64,000 bases of DNA, taken from NCBI GenBank assembly GCA_963546395.1, contig CAUUMS010000001.1:1-64000 (forward strand), in the 5' to 3' direction. The translations under genes were made by a program, and so were the position numbers. The stretch is from Bacteroides_D sp963546395 (GTDB lineage Bacteria > Bacteroidota > Bacteroidia > Bacteroidales > CAJPTX01). Shown here in pieces: positions 43,195 through 51,542 of the stretch (positions are counted from its first letter, which is position 1; every line of letters starts with the position of its first letter). The notes below the pieces were generated by a model. It searched no databases. It had not been told where the DNA came from and saw only the letters and a program-made list of their open reading frames with translations.

Positions 43195-43497
43195 CTACTC
43201 CTTGCTATTATTGCCAGCCGTGAGCGCTTGGAGCTTCTTCAGATGCTCCTCGAGCACCCGCAGCACGCCCTGCTGAATGTCCTTGAAGTGGGCCGCAATC
43301 TCCTTCTTGGAGGCCGTGCGGTCGTAGTCCTTCAAGCGGGCCATGATTTCATCCCACTGGCTATTCGCCTCGCTATGGATCACCTCCACCGCGTTGGAGA
43401 TGGGATCTTCACCGTAAAAGTACGCCATACCGCACTGCATGTCGAACTCCGTGCGCACCGCTTCGATATCTTTCTTCAGTTGCCTAATGCTAGCCAT
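43195..43497 (-). CDS. Conserved small helical protein, unknown function
   Basis: 100 residues, charged and almost entirely helical by pattern (MASIRQLKKDIEAVRTEFDM ... LRVLEEHLKKLQAL). No signal peptide or membrane segment. I do not recognise a family. It has a -7 promoter element 32 bases upstream and a terminator downstream, so it is probably a real single-gene unit. Confidence 0.7.
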   Translation of the reverse strand: MASIRQLKKDIEAVRTEFDMQCGMAYFYGEDPISNAVEVIHSEANSQWDEIMARLKDYDRTASKKEIAAHFKDIQQGVLRVLEEHLKKLQALTAGNNSKE

Positions 43498-43528
43498 GGG
43501 ACGGTTATTTTCGCCGATTAATCGGGCG

Positions 43529-43536
43529 CAAATGTA
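43529..43536 (-). promoter_or_regulatory. -7 element (TACATTTG) for the small helical protein
   Basis: TACATTTGCG on the minus strand fits TAnnTTTG, 32 bases before the start codon. No -33 box seen. Confidence 0.5.
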
Positions 43537-43658
43537 GCGATTATTTTACACTTACGCCGCAATCCACACCATGGGTAACTACCGCCCCGCTGAGTCCCTG
43601 TACGCAGCGCAAGGGTATCATCCAAGGAGAGGTAAAATGTCCTAGGGACAGACGCTAA

Positions 43659-44180
43659 CTAGGCATTCGCCTTGGCCCAACATCGCTCGCGCAGCAGGAG
43701 GAGACGCTTGTTCTCGATGCCGGCGCTGTAGCCTCCCAGAGAGCCGTCAGCCGCAATGACTCGATGGCAGGGTACGAACCAGGGGATGGGATTCGCCCCC
43801 AGGGCCATACCAACACCACGGGCAGCACGCCCACCAAGGCTGGCGGCCATGGCACCATAGCTCACCGTATGACCCGGCATGACGCGGAAGAGCTCGTGCC
43901 TCAACCGCTGGGCAAAGGGTGTTGCAGCCGGAGCCAACCACGACTCCAGGGCTCCGGGGGCGTGCAACGATAGGGCGATGAGGTGCTGGGTGAGCAGGTC
44001 GGGCCCCTCGGCAGGTGCGTCGACCCAACGAGCGCACTGTATGAGTCCAGATTCCCACTCTAGCGCAAGCCACAGTCCGAGCACGAGTCCGAGGCTCTGC
44101 CTCTTCGGGGGGAGCGTAGCCGCTAGCTCTGCCAGGTCGCATGGTAGGCTGTAGACGGGGGAATCTGGGGTAGGTAGCAT
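43659..44180 (-). CDS. ogt: Methylated-DNA--protein-cysteine methyltransferase
   Basis: Repairs O6-alkylguanine by irreversible transfer to its own cysteine. 173 residues, Ogt/MGMT size. The acceptor Cys138 is in the PCHRVI motif. The helix-turn-helix and Arg-finger region reads VSYGAMAASLGGRAARGVGMALGANP, here given only as SYGAMAASLG and RGVGMALGANP. The N-terminal domain is degenerate, as usual. Confidence 0.94.
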   Translation of the reverse strand: MLPTPDSPVYSLPCDLAELAATLPPKRQSLGLVLGLWLALEWESGLIQCARWVDAPAEGPDLLTQHLIALSLHAPGALESWLAPAATPFAQRLRHELFRVMPGHTVSYGAMAASLGGRAARGVGMALGANPIPWFVPCHRVIAADGSLGGYSAGIENKRLLLLRERCWAKANA

Positions 44181-44194
44181 TAGGCGAATTTAGT

Positions 44195-44202
44195 TACTTT
44201 TG
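44195..44202 (+). promoter_or_regulatory. -7 element (TACTTTTG) upstream of the thioesterase-porQ operon
   Basis: TACTTTTGC fits TAnnTTTG, 107 bases before the thioesterase start. Immediately downstream is a small perfect hairpin, CGCTGC-TA-GCAGCG (44203-44216), close to the expected transcript start. Confidence 0.5.
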
Positions 44203-44309
44203 CGCTGCTAGCAGCGTTTGCGGGCCATTTGGTGGGCGCAGAAGCAGGCCCACAGGTGACTCCGAAGACGTTCTGATAGCACGCAAGTCACGCCTCATAC
44301 GCACGCCCC

Positions 44310-44783
44310 ATGCCTAGTCCGACAGCGTCTTCGTTGGCCATTCAAGATTGCTACCCAGCCCCCTACCGCCACTGTTTTGGCTGCGGGCCTGACAATCCGC
44401 ACGGGTGGCACATCAAGAGCTACTGGTCGGGAGAGGAGATTGTGGCCCGCTTCCAACCGGGTGCGCACCTCACGGGTGGAGTGCCGCACAATCTGTATGG
44501 AGGGCTGCTGGCTGCCATACTCGACTGCCATGGGACGGCGGCCGCAGCCGGATTTTACCACCAGGCGCAAGGCTACACGCTGGGGCAGGAGACGCTGGCA
44601 CGCTGTGTGACGGCCTCGCTGACGGTAAACTACCGCAAGCCTACCCCCATGGGTGTAGAGCTCACCCTCAGCGCGCAGCTGCGGGCCATCGAGGGGCGTA
44701 AAGTGTACGTGACGCTGGCCGTACAGATAGACGGTGAGACCTATTGCGACGGGGAAATGCTGGCCGTGCGCATCAAAGAGTAG
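44310..44783 (+). CDS. PaaI-type hotdog-fold thioesterase family protein
   Basis: 157 residues. The N-terminal CFGCGPDNPHGWHIK motif and the VPHNLYGGLLAAILDCHGTAA segment (given as LYGGLLAAILDCHGTAA) match PaaI-like thioesterases; the Asp in the latter is a probable catalytic residue. Substrate unknown, presumably an acyl-CoA or acyl-ACP. Two bases separate its stop from the porQ start, so it leads the porQ-cmk-ispH operon. Confidence 0.85.
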   Translation: MPSPTASSLAIQDCYPAPYRHCFGCGPDNPHGWHIKSYWSGEEIVARFQPGAHLTGGVPHNLYGGLLAAILDCHGTAAAAGFYHQAQGYTLGQETLARCVTASLTVNYRKPTPMGVELTLSAQLRAIEGRKVYVTLAVQIDGETYCDGEMLAVRIKE

Positions 44784-44785
44784 GC

Positions 44786-45961
44786 ATGCAGGGAATGGTT
44801 GGGGTGCCACGAAGTGGCGTACGGGCCGTAGGTATTAGCCTGCTTGGACGCACTGCCACGGCGACTTTACTGCTACTCCTCACCCCCATCCTACTCATGG
44901 CGCAAGGGGGAGGCAGGCATGCCTACACGTTCCTCGACCTCCCCGTATCGCCTCGGTTGGCTGCCCTAGGTGGCAAGGCACCATCGCTCATCAATAGCCC
45001 TAGCCCATCACTGGGCATGCACAATCCCGCCGCAGCACTCCCCGACATCCATGGCATGGCCGAGGTGGGCTTTACACTGTACTACGCCTCCATCAAGTAC
45101 AACCATACGGCCTATTTCCACCACGTGCCCTCGATAGGCATGCTGGGGCTGAGCCTCAGGCAGGTGTGGTATGGACGACTCACACGTCGGGATGCCCTAG
45201 GGGCTGCGCAGGGGCACTTCACAGCCTACGATCAGGCCCTATCGCTACACTACTCGCAGACCCTCTGGCGCGGGCTACGCATAGGAGCAACGCTGACTCC
45301 CATCCTGTCGCGCATTGAGCGTTATACCTCCGTGGCACTCGGTATGGATGTGGGGCTACTGTATCATTCTGATGACCGATTCGTGAGCGCAGGCCTCCTC
45401 TGCCGAGGTGTAGGGGCCAGCCTGCGAGGATACACGAGGAATGCCGTTGAGAGCACTCCCTTCGAGGTGCTAGCGGGCGCAAGTCTCGGGCTAGAGTACG
45501 CCCCTGTGCGTTTCATCGTCACGCTTCAGCATCTCGAGAATTGGAAGTCGAGATTCAGCTCTGAGGACACGCGTAATCCGCTGGAGGGCAATGGTCGCTG
45601 GGAGGAGGAGAGCGAGAGCAACTGGCAGGCACTGTACAGGGAGCTACTGGCGCACCCTATAATCGGGATGGAGCTGTACCCGTCACGGTATTTCTACCTG
45701 CAAGTGGCGTACAACCACAAGCGTAGGAGCGAGATGGCTGTGGAATCTCGCCCCTACCTGGTGGGATTCAGCTGGGGTGTGGGGATTCAGATCAAACGCT
45801 TTTCGTTCGGCTTCGCCCGCGCGGTGTACCACGTGCATGGGGCAACCAATCACATCTCGATCGGCTACCAGTTTGGCAGGCCGCCGAGTGCACCGCACAC
45901 CGAGGCACCATCCGATCTTCTGGACGTAATCCAGCAACCCCATGACAACGCCGAACCCTAA
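44786..45961 (+). CDS. porQ: Type IX secretion system protein PorQ
   Basis: 391 residues from ATG 44786 (or 388 from ATG 44795). A signal peptide (LLGRTATATLLLLLTPIL, about 21-38) is followed by the PorQ-like start AYTFLDLPVSPRLAALGGKA and HNPAAALPDIHG, then beta-barrel strands to the C-terminus. PorQ belongs to the T9SS attachment/modification apparatus at the outer membrane. The call rests on sequence pattern and on the conserved order porQ-cmk-ispH of Porphyromonas-like genomes. The gene overlaps cmk by 20 bases. Confidence 0.85.
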   Translation: MQGMVGVPRSGVRAVGISLLGRTATATLLLLLTPILLMAQGGGRHAYTFLDLPVSPRLAALGGKAPSLINSPSPSLGMHNPAAALPDIHGMAEVGFTLYYASIKYNHTAYFHHVPSIGMLGLSLRQVWYGRLTRRDALGAAQGHFTAYDQALSLHYSQTLWRGLRIGATLTPILSRIERYTSVALGMDVGLLYHSDDRFVSAGLLCRGVGASLRGYTRNAVESTPFEVLAGASLGLEYAPVRFIVTLQHLENWKSRFSSEDTRNPLEGNGRWEEESESNWQALYRELLAHPIIGMELYPSRYFYLQVAYNHKRRSEMAVESRPYLVGFSWGVGIQIKRFSFGFARAVYHVHGATNHISIGYQFGRPPSAPHTEAPSDLLDVIQQPHDNAEP

Positions 45962-46649
45962 ACGCATCCTGGTGGCCGTGGATGGCCTATCTTCGTGCGG
46001 TAAGAGCACATTTGCCCGGGCCATAGCAGCCGAGCTCGGCTACCTGTATATCGACTCAGGGGCTATGTACCGTGCGGTGACCCTGGCCTTGCTACGTGCT
46101 GGGATCCATGATCCCACCTCGCTTTCGGTGAATGAGATGGAGGAGTTCCTCAGGCAACATCCTGTGGGATTCACCGCACCCACGGCGATGCAGCAGCCGC
46201 AGGTGACGCTGGATGGCACGCCGCTCGGTGATGAGATACGGCATCCTAATGTGGCTGCCATGGTGAGCCAGGTGGCAGCGATTCCAGTCGTACGCACCCG
46301 GCTAGTAGCGACCCAGCAAGCACTAGGTGCCCAGGGCGGGGTCACCATGGATGGACGGGACATCGGGCAGGTGGTATTCCCCCAGGCGGAAGTGAAGATA
46401 TTCATGACCGCTCGGCCAGAGGTAAGGGCACAACGCCGGTATGACGAGATGGTGAGCAAGGGGCTTCCGGCCGACTACCAGCAGATACTAGACAACCTGA
46501 ACGAGCGAGACTACATCGATCAGCACCGCAAGTGTAATCCCATGCGCCCGGCGCCCGATGCGATCATACTAGACAACTCGAGCATGACCCCAGCTGAGCA
46601 GCTGGAATTTATTCGCCCCTACCTCCGTCAGGCCCTGTCACAGGGTTGA
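45942..46649 (+). CDS. cmk: Cytidylate kinase
   Basis: Phosphorylates CMP and dCMP. 235 residues. The P-loop is GLSSCGKST (about 15-23), followed by YIDSGAMYRAVT. VTMDGRDIGQVVFPQAEVK (about 129-147) and RRYDEMVSKG are family motifs; the former differs slightly from the usual DGRDIGTVVFP. Overlaps porQ by 20 bases, so translation is probably coupled. Confidence 0.96.
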   Translation: MTTPNPKRILVAVDGLSSCGKSTFARAIAAELGYLYIDSGAMYRAVTLALLRAGIHDPTSLSVNEMEEFLRQHPVGFTAPTAMQQPQVTLDGTPLGDEIRHPNVAAMVSQVAAIPVVRTRLVATQQALGAQGGVTMDGRDIGQVVFPQAEVKIFMTARPEVRAQRRYDEMVSKGLPADYQQILDNLNERDYIDQHRKCNPMRPAPDAIILDNSSMTPAEQLEFIRPYLRQALSQG

Positions 46650-46699
46650 GGAGCCCTCGTCAAGGTGAAGGCTTCGCCGCAACACAGACCGCAACGCAT

Positions 46700-47590
46700 A
46701 TGCTAGTGGAAATCGATCCTCGCTCTGGGTTTTGCTTTGGCGTGGTACGTGCCATTCGCATGGCTGAGGATCAGCTAGCCAAACATGGCCCGCTGCTATG
46801 CCTGGGGGACATCGTGCACAATGGTGAGGAGGTGGCCCGCCTGGAGCGTTTAGGATTGGGCACCATACGGCACGGCGAGATGCCCGCTGTGCCTGGGCAA
46901 ACGTTGCTATTCCGAGCTCACGGGGAACCACCGTCCACCTACGAGCAGGCACAGGCTCTACACCAGCCCATCATAGATGCCACATGCCCGGTGGTGCTAC
47001 AACTCCAGCGCAAGGTAAAGGCGAGCGGCGAGAGGCTACACGAAGTGGGAGGACAAATTGTCATCTTCGGCAAGCCTGATCATGCCGAGGTCAATGGCTT
47101 GCTAGGGCAAACCGAATGCATACGGCACGTGGTGTTGCACGATGAGGATCTGGAGGCATTGGATTACACCCGCCCCACCGAATGCTTCTCGCAGACCACC
47201 ATGAGCCCGCTACGCTACGCTGAGATCACGGAATCCATCCGGCAGCGTATGCAGCAGGCCCTAGGCACAAGCACGCCACCGTTGGTGGTACACCGCACGA
47301 TCTGCTCACAGGTGGCCAACCGGCAGGAGCAGCTGGAGCGGTTTGCCAAGGCTCATGACGCAGTACTCTTCGTGAGCGGCAAGAAGAGCTCCAACGGACA
47401 GATGCTCTACCAGCATTGCCGCAATGTGAATGCGAGAACGCATTTCATCAGCACTCCCCACGAGGTGCAACGCCCGTGGCTGGACGGGGTGGAGACGCTC
47501 GGGGTGTGCGGTGCCACGTCCACCCCACGCTGGCTCATGGAGCAAGTGGCTGAGTACGCCACAAGGCTAGCTGAGCCCCAATCCCCCTAA
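46700..47590 (+). CDS. ispH: 4-hydroxy-3-methylbut-2-enyl diphosphate reductase
   Basis: Last enzyme of the non-mevalonate isoprenoid pathway, with a [4Fe-4S] cluster. 296 residues from ATG 46700 (MLVEIDPRSGFCFGV). The three cluster cysteines are in SGFCFGV, DATCPVV and GVCGATSTPRW. HGEPPSTYEQA and VSGKKSSNGQMLY are other family motifs. It follows cmk by 50 bases. Confidence 0.95.
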   Translation: MLVEIDPRSGFCFGVVRAIRMAEDQLAKHGPLLCLGDIVHNGEEVARLERLGLGTIRHGEMPAVPGQTLLFRAHGEPPSTYEQAQALHQPIIDATCPVVLQLQRKVKASGERLHEVGGQIVIFGKPDHAEVNGLLGQTECIRHVVLHDEDLEALDYTRPTECFSQTTMSPLRYAEITESIRQRMQQALGTSTPPLVVHRTICSQVANRQEQLERFAKAHDAVLFVSGKKSSNGQMLYQHCRNVNARTHFISTPHEVQRPWLDGVETLGVCGATSTPRWLMEQVAEYATRLAEPQSP

Positions 47591-47618
47591 TTCCAGATAG
47601 CCCACCGCCGGATTGCCT

Positions 47619-48605
47619 ATGCCTAGCTCGATTCCCCCCCAGCCATTACGACTTGCCCCCATCGATGTTCCTCGCATCTGGGGTGGGACACGGTTCCCTG
47701 CGCCTGCTGGCGGCGATCCCATTGGGGAACGGTGGATCTACTCCACGCTCCCAGGCCAGGTGTCACGCATTATGGGCGGAGCTCATGATGGATGGCCCAT
47801 TGATGTACTCTGCACCACGGCTCCAATAGATTATCTTGGGGCACAACTAGTCCAGGCAGGGCTCCATGCATTGCCACTGCTGGTAAAACTGGTGGATACC
47901 AGCCAGCCGCTGTCCGTGCAGGTGCATCCAGATGATAGGCTAGCGCATGCCTCTGGGCTCGATCAGGGGAAAAGTGAGATGTGGTATGTGCTGAGCACTA
48001 CCCCCGAGAGCTTCATACTGCTTGGTCTACAGGATGACACTAGCCCGGATGCCCTCGCTGATGCTGTGCGGAGAGATGAGCTTCCGCATCTACTCAATCA
48101 TATCACCCCCCAACCTGGCGACTTCTACCACGTGCCAGCCGGACAGATCCATGCCCTGGGGCCAGGACTGCTGCTGCTAGAGGTGCAGCAGCCCTCGGAT
48201 GCCACATATCGTCTCTACGACTGGGCACGGCTCGACATCCACGGTAAGCCCCGCGCACTGGATATTCCCCATGCGCTAGAAGCTAGCTCACTGACGAGGT
48301 ATGCTGTACCCAAAGCGCATCAGCAGGGGACATCGCACCCCATCGTGCATGACCCCCATTTCAGCGTGAGTCTACTGCCCATAAGCATTACCCCCACCCG
48401 CATGGGTATTGATGGTGAGGCACCGTATCTACTGTTCTGCGCCGAGGGCTCGGCAATGGTCCAAGATCTGCACACAGATCTTGAGACTCACATGGAGGCC
48501 CTAGATCTACTATTCGTGCCCGCAGCCTGCCAGCTCACCGTGTCTACACTTGCCAATGGTACACTCCTGATGGTGCAGGGGCCGGTGGAACATTTTAGTG
48601 ATTAA
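47619..48605 (+). CDS. manA: Mannose-6-phosphate isomerase, class I type
   Basis: Interconverts mannose-6-phosphate and fructose-6-phosphate. 328 residues from ATG 47619; two earlier codons begin with TTG. Zinc-binding motifs: QPLSVQVHPDD (about 103-113), KSEMWYVL and FYHVPAGQIHALGPG (about 168-182). Short bacterial form lacking the C-terminal extension of eukaryotic enzymes. It lies 28 bases after ispH. Confidence 0.93.
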   Translation: MPSSIPPQPLRLAPIDVPRIWGGTRFPAPAGGDPIGERWIYSTLPGQVSRIMGGAHDGWPIDVLCTTAPIDYLGAQLVQAGLHALPLLVKLVDTSQPLSVQVHPDDRLAHASGLDQGKSEMWYVLSTTPESFILLGLQDDTSPDALADAVRRDELPHLLNHITPQPGDFYHVPAGQIHALGPGLLLLEVQQPSDATYRLYDWARLDIHGKPRALDIPHALEASSLTRYAVPKAHQQGTSHPIVHDPHFSVSLLPISITPTRMGIDGEAPYLLFCAEGSAMVQDLHTDLETHMEALDLLFVPAACQLTVSTLANGTLLMVQGPVEHFSD

Positions 48606-48665
48606 ATGCGTTCTATTTTGAGCATTGGGGCGTGCTACGTCCCTTCGATGATTAACCCAATTTTT

Positions 48666-49376
48666 ATGACACGTTCTCGTATACTGGTTGTGCTCCTGGC
48701 TTTGATTACACTAGGGGCCGCTTTTGCCACCGTAGGCTGCAAGAAGAAGGATAAAAAGGCGGAAGACGCTCCCAAGTCGGAGTATGTGGGCACATGGCGC
48801 ATCACGAAGGCGCTAATGGGCCGCACTAAGAATCCCACCATCAACCTCAGCAGCGTATCGGGTGGCCAGAAGGATCTCAAGAGCTACCTCGACATGTACT
48901 CGAAGCGGCTAAGTGGCATCCTGCTCCCAGGGATCATCGATCGGGTGGTAAATAACTTCTCCTCGCTCCTCGAGCAGACAGAGGCCAGCCGTTTCAACCT
49001 CAAGGATGACGACACCTTCACGTTCTCCAATGGCAAGCAGACCTACAAGGGGAAGTGGGGCTCCGACGGTAACAAGGTGACCCTAATCTTCGATCAGGAT
49101 TCACGCCCTGCCACCACTGCTGAGAGCGGGTATGTGGCAATTCTGAACGCCCTACTCACCGACAAGAACCCCGAGCTGCACAAGGTGAATGGCGTGCTCG
49201 AGCTGAATACCACGCTGGGTGACATTGCGGAGATCATGGCTCGGCAGCTCTCGATGGCGCCGGCCGGTGAGACCGATGATGCCAAGAAGGTACGCGAGGA
49301 GCGTAAGGCTCTGGCAGAACGCATGGCGGCTCCCACTAAGCTCGTCCCCGTCTACGTAGTTTTCGAAAAGCAGTAG
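48666..49376 (+). CDS. Predicted lipoprotein, lipocalin-like, unknown
   Basis: 236 residues from ATG 48666. The signal peptide MTRSRILVVLLALITLGAAF ends in the lipobox TVGC, giving mature Cys25 followed by KKKDKKAEDAPKSEY. The core begins YVGTWRITKALM and contains FTFSNGKQTYKGKWGSDGNKVTLIF, seen here as TYKGKWGSDGNKVTL, a pattern of lipocalin-like/DUF4923-type Bacteroidales lipoproteins. The assignment is tentative. A terminator follows. Confidence 0.75.
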   Translation: MTRSRILVVLLALITLGAAFATVGCKKKDKKAEDAPKSEYVGTWRITKALMGRTKNPTINLSSVSGGQKDLKSYLDMYSKRLSGILLPGIIDRVVNNFSSLLEQTEASRFNLKDDDTFTFSNGKQTYKGKWGSDGNKVTLIFDQDSRPATTAESGYVAILNALLTDKNPELHKVNGVLELNTTLGDIAEIMARQLSMAPAGETDDAKKVREERKALAERMAAPTKLVPVYVVFEKQ

Positions 49377-49411
49377 CGGACAGGCCCATTCCCGTAACTG
49401 TAGCTAAATTT

Positions 49412-49442
49412 GCAGGGGGACTCCCATTGGGAATCCCCCTGC
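49412..49442 (+). terminator. Terminator hairpin overlapping a -7 element
   Basis: GCAGGGGGA-C-TCCC-ATT-GGGA-A-TCCCCCTGC followed by TTTC, 36 bases after the lipoprotein gene. TAAATTTG (49405-49412), a perfect -7 match, overlaps its left edge by one base, so transcripts of the next gene would begin inside the hairpin. Confidence 0.8.
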
Positions 49443-49476
49443 TTTCGTATTCGCCAACCCATTAAGTCCCCGACGC

Positions 49477-49836
49477 ATGCAACCCGAAGAGATTATCCGC
49501 CAGCTAATCCTTGAAGGCAAGAGTTTAACCCGTAGCGAGCGTGAGAAGGCTGCTGGCCCGTTCGATGAAATTTACATCCGGGAACGCATTCAACGCCATG
49601 TGCGCCGGCTCAGCCTGTGCCGACTCGTGGTGGTGCTGCTATACGCCGATGTGGCCGTAGCACTCTTCACCCTCTTTGCCGACGATTGGCTACAGCCCAT
49701 CACGCACAACTGGCTTATGGGGACGATGGCCGTCGTATTCGTGGTCTGCGTGCTATGCCTACCCTTCCTACTCATCAACCACGGGCGTAATGCGTCAATC
49801 CTACGCATGATACGCCATATCCGCAACAGTCAGTGA
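49477..49836 (+). CDS. Small membrane protein, unknown
   Basis: 119 residues. A charged N-terminal helical region (about 1-45, QLILEGKSLTRSEREKA) is followed by two transmembrane segments (about 48-66 and 78-99) and a basic tail (MIRHIRNSQ). No recognised family. It lies downstream of a -7 element at 49405. Confidence 0.65.
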   Translation: MQPEEIIRQLILEGKSLTRSEREKAAGPFDEIYIRERIQRHVRRLSLCRLVVVLLYADVAVALFTLFADDWLQPITHNWLMGTMAVVFVVCVLCLPFLLINHGRNASILRMIRHIRNSQ

Positions 49837-49887
49837 GGCACGGATTCAGCAAGGCAGTCCTGGCGTAATCTTTGCGGATAGGTGGCA

Positions 49888-50349
49888 ATGGGGCTGATAG
49901 CGTGGGTCGCCTTCATGCGCAAGGCTCACTCACCACGTGGGCACGGGGTGCACTCGCCCATGCTATACCACCTGTGCCGACACCTGCTGTGCAAACCATT
50001 CCCTAGCCACCAGCATTTACGCACATCGGCCTCCGATGCGCTGGCCTCGGCCCTCGACAGCTGGCTCAGCGGTTACGTGGGCGAATATCTACCGGGGCGC
50101 ACCGTTCGTCCAACGGGTAAGCCCGTGGACTGGGATGAAATCCGTCAGCTGGCGCACATACTCCAGCCCAACGAGCTTGCTGCGTGCCTGCTCACCGCAG
50201 AGCACATGCATACGGATAGCAACCACCTCACACCCCCGTTCCCCTGCACAGTAGTAGATCTTCACCACTGGCGTGTGCTGCTACTCCACGCTCCCATGCC
50301 AGCTCAACACGTGCGCATACGCCCGTCCCTCAGGTGGCTAATGCAATGA
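49888..50349 (+). CDS. Shortened relative of a Bacteroidetes SAM-dependent methyltransferase
   Basis: 153 residues from ATG 49888; the frame extends two codons to a GTG. The N-terminus KAHSPRGHGVHSPMLYHL matches the GxHSPF entry typical of a Bacteroidetes methyltransferase family of about 220-260 residues. The C-terminus TVVDLHHWRVLLLHAP...QHVRIRP matches that family's ending (T-x-D-L-F-R-L-G ... QHFVIR). The SAM-binding core between them (ELGTSLG, D-G-N-H, IFDDIHWS) is missing and is replaced by about 60 unrelated residues. Probably inactive as a methyltransferase; it may be a decaying gene or a repurposed protein. Confidence 0.6.
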   Translation: MGLIAWVAFMRKAHSPRGHGVHSPMLYHLCRHLLCKPFPSHQHLRTSASDALASALDSWLSGYVGEYLPGRTVRPTGKPVDWDEIRQLAHILQPNELAACLLTAEHMHTDSNHLTPPFPCTVVDLHHWRVLLLHAPMPAQHVRIRPSLRWLMQ

Positions 50350-50450
50350 CCACGTGGCCGCTGCCTGCCCAAGCACCGCAAAGCCCTCACGTGGCAAAGA
50401 CGATGCGCTAGGCATCATTGCAATCCCGTACGAGGCCCTATCGGCCTCCC

Positions 50451-51542
50451 CTACTTCGGGGCTCGACGGTAGATGACGATGGCGATGATCCCGAACAGAA
50501 TGTTAGGGACCCACACCGCCAATAGCGGAGGTAGCGTACCTCCGATGGCGAACATCGTGCTGAAGCGCATGAAGAGGATGTACGTGAAGCTAAGCCCCAG
50601 GCCGAATCCGAGATGCTTCCCCATCCCACCCCGCACCTTGCGCGAGGAGACAGAGACGCCAATGAGCGTAAGGATGAATGCGGCAAACGGCGTGGCCGTG
50701 CGACCATACTTCTCCACGTAGCACAGGCTAATGTCGCTAGCCCCCTGTAGTATCTGCTCGTCGATGTAGCGATTGAGCTCAAAGTAGTTCATCGTCTCCA
50801 CATCCCGGTTGGTACGAGCCAAATCCTTAGGCAGGAGGTAGAACGTGGTGTCAAGCGAGTCTCCCCGCCGTAGCACCTCACCCGAATCCCGATACTCCCG
50901 GATGTAGTACTTGCCCAGGTGCCACTTCTGGGCCACCGAGTCCCAACGCACCTCATCGCTCAGCAGCTTGGCGCGCAGCTTACGCCCCTCGAACGACTCG
51001 AGGGCGAGCCGGTACCCCACGCAGTCGTAGGGGTCGTAGCTCTGCATGTAGACAAACAGACCTGGCCGCACCTGCTTATGAATATCCCGCTGATCCTTAT
51101 ACTTGATCCACGTCACATAGGAATTCTCGAAATCGATCCGCGTCTTATTCGCCGGTGGTATCACGAAGTTCGACAGGGTGAACGAGAGCAGGAATATCAC
51201 CAGCGCCGAGAGGAAGTAGGGGTACAGCAAGCGGTTGAAGCTCACCCCGCTGCTAAGGATAGCGATGATCTCCGAGCGAGTCGCCATCTGCGAGGTGATG
51301 AAGATCACCGATATGAAGACGAACAGCGAGCTGAAGAGATTGGCGAAATAGGGGATGAAGTTCAGGTAGTAATCCACCACGATGGCCCGCAGGGGGGCCC
51401 CGCGGGTCATAAAGTCGTCCATTTTCTCTGCCACGTCAAATACCACGCTAATACTGATGATTAGCGCAATGGCAAAGAAATAGGTGCCAATGAACTTGCG
51501 GATGACGTACCAGTCGAACGTCGTGATGCGCAGCGGACTCAT
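50451..51542 (-). CDS. LptF/LptG family permease (YjgP/YjgQ)
   Basis: 363 residues with six transmembrane helices: three N-terminal (about 15-120), three C-terminal (about 275-360), and a periplasmic beta-jellyroll domain of about 150 residues between. It is a membrane subunit of the LPS export ABC transporter that moves LPS from the inner membrane to the Lpt bridge. LptG versus LptF cannot be settled alone; the tgt neighbour is common for the LptG-like copy in Bacteroidetes. It overlaps tgt by four bases (ATGA). Confidence 0.9.
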   Translation of the reverse strand: MSPLRITTFDWYVIRKFIGTYFFAIALIISISVVFDVAEKMDDFMTRGAPLRAIVVDYYLNFIPYFANLFSSLFVFISVIFITSQMATRSEIIAILSSGVSFNRLLYPYFLSALVIFLLSFTLSNFVIPPANKTRIDFENSYVTWIKYKDQRDIHKQVRPGLFVYMQSYDPYDCVGYRLALESFEGRKLRAKLLSDEVRWDSVAQKWHLGKYYIREYRDSGEVLRRGDSLDTTFYLLPKDLARTNRDVETMNYFELNRYIDEQILQGASDISLCYVEKYGRTATPFAAFILTLIGVSVSSRKVRGGMGKHLGFGLGLSFTYILFMRFSTMFAIGGTLPPLLAVWVPNILFGIIAIVIYRRAPK

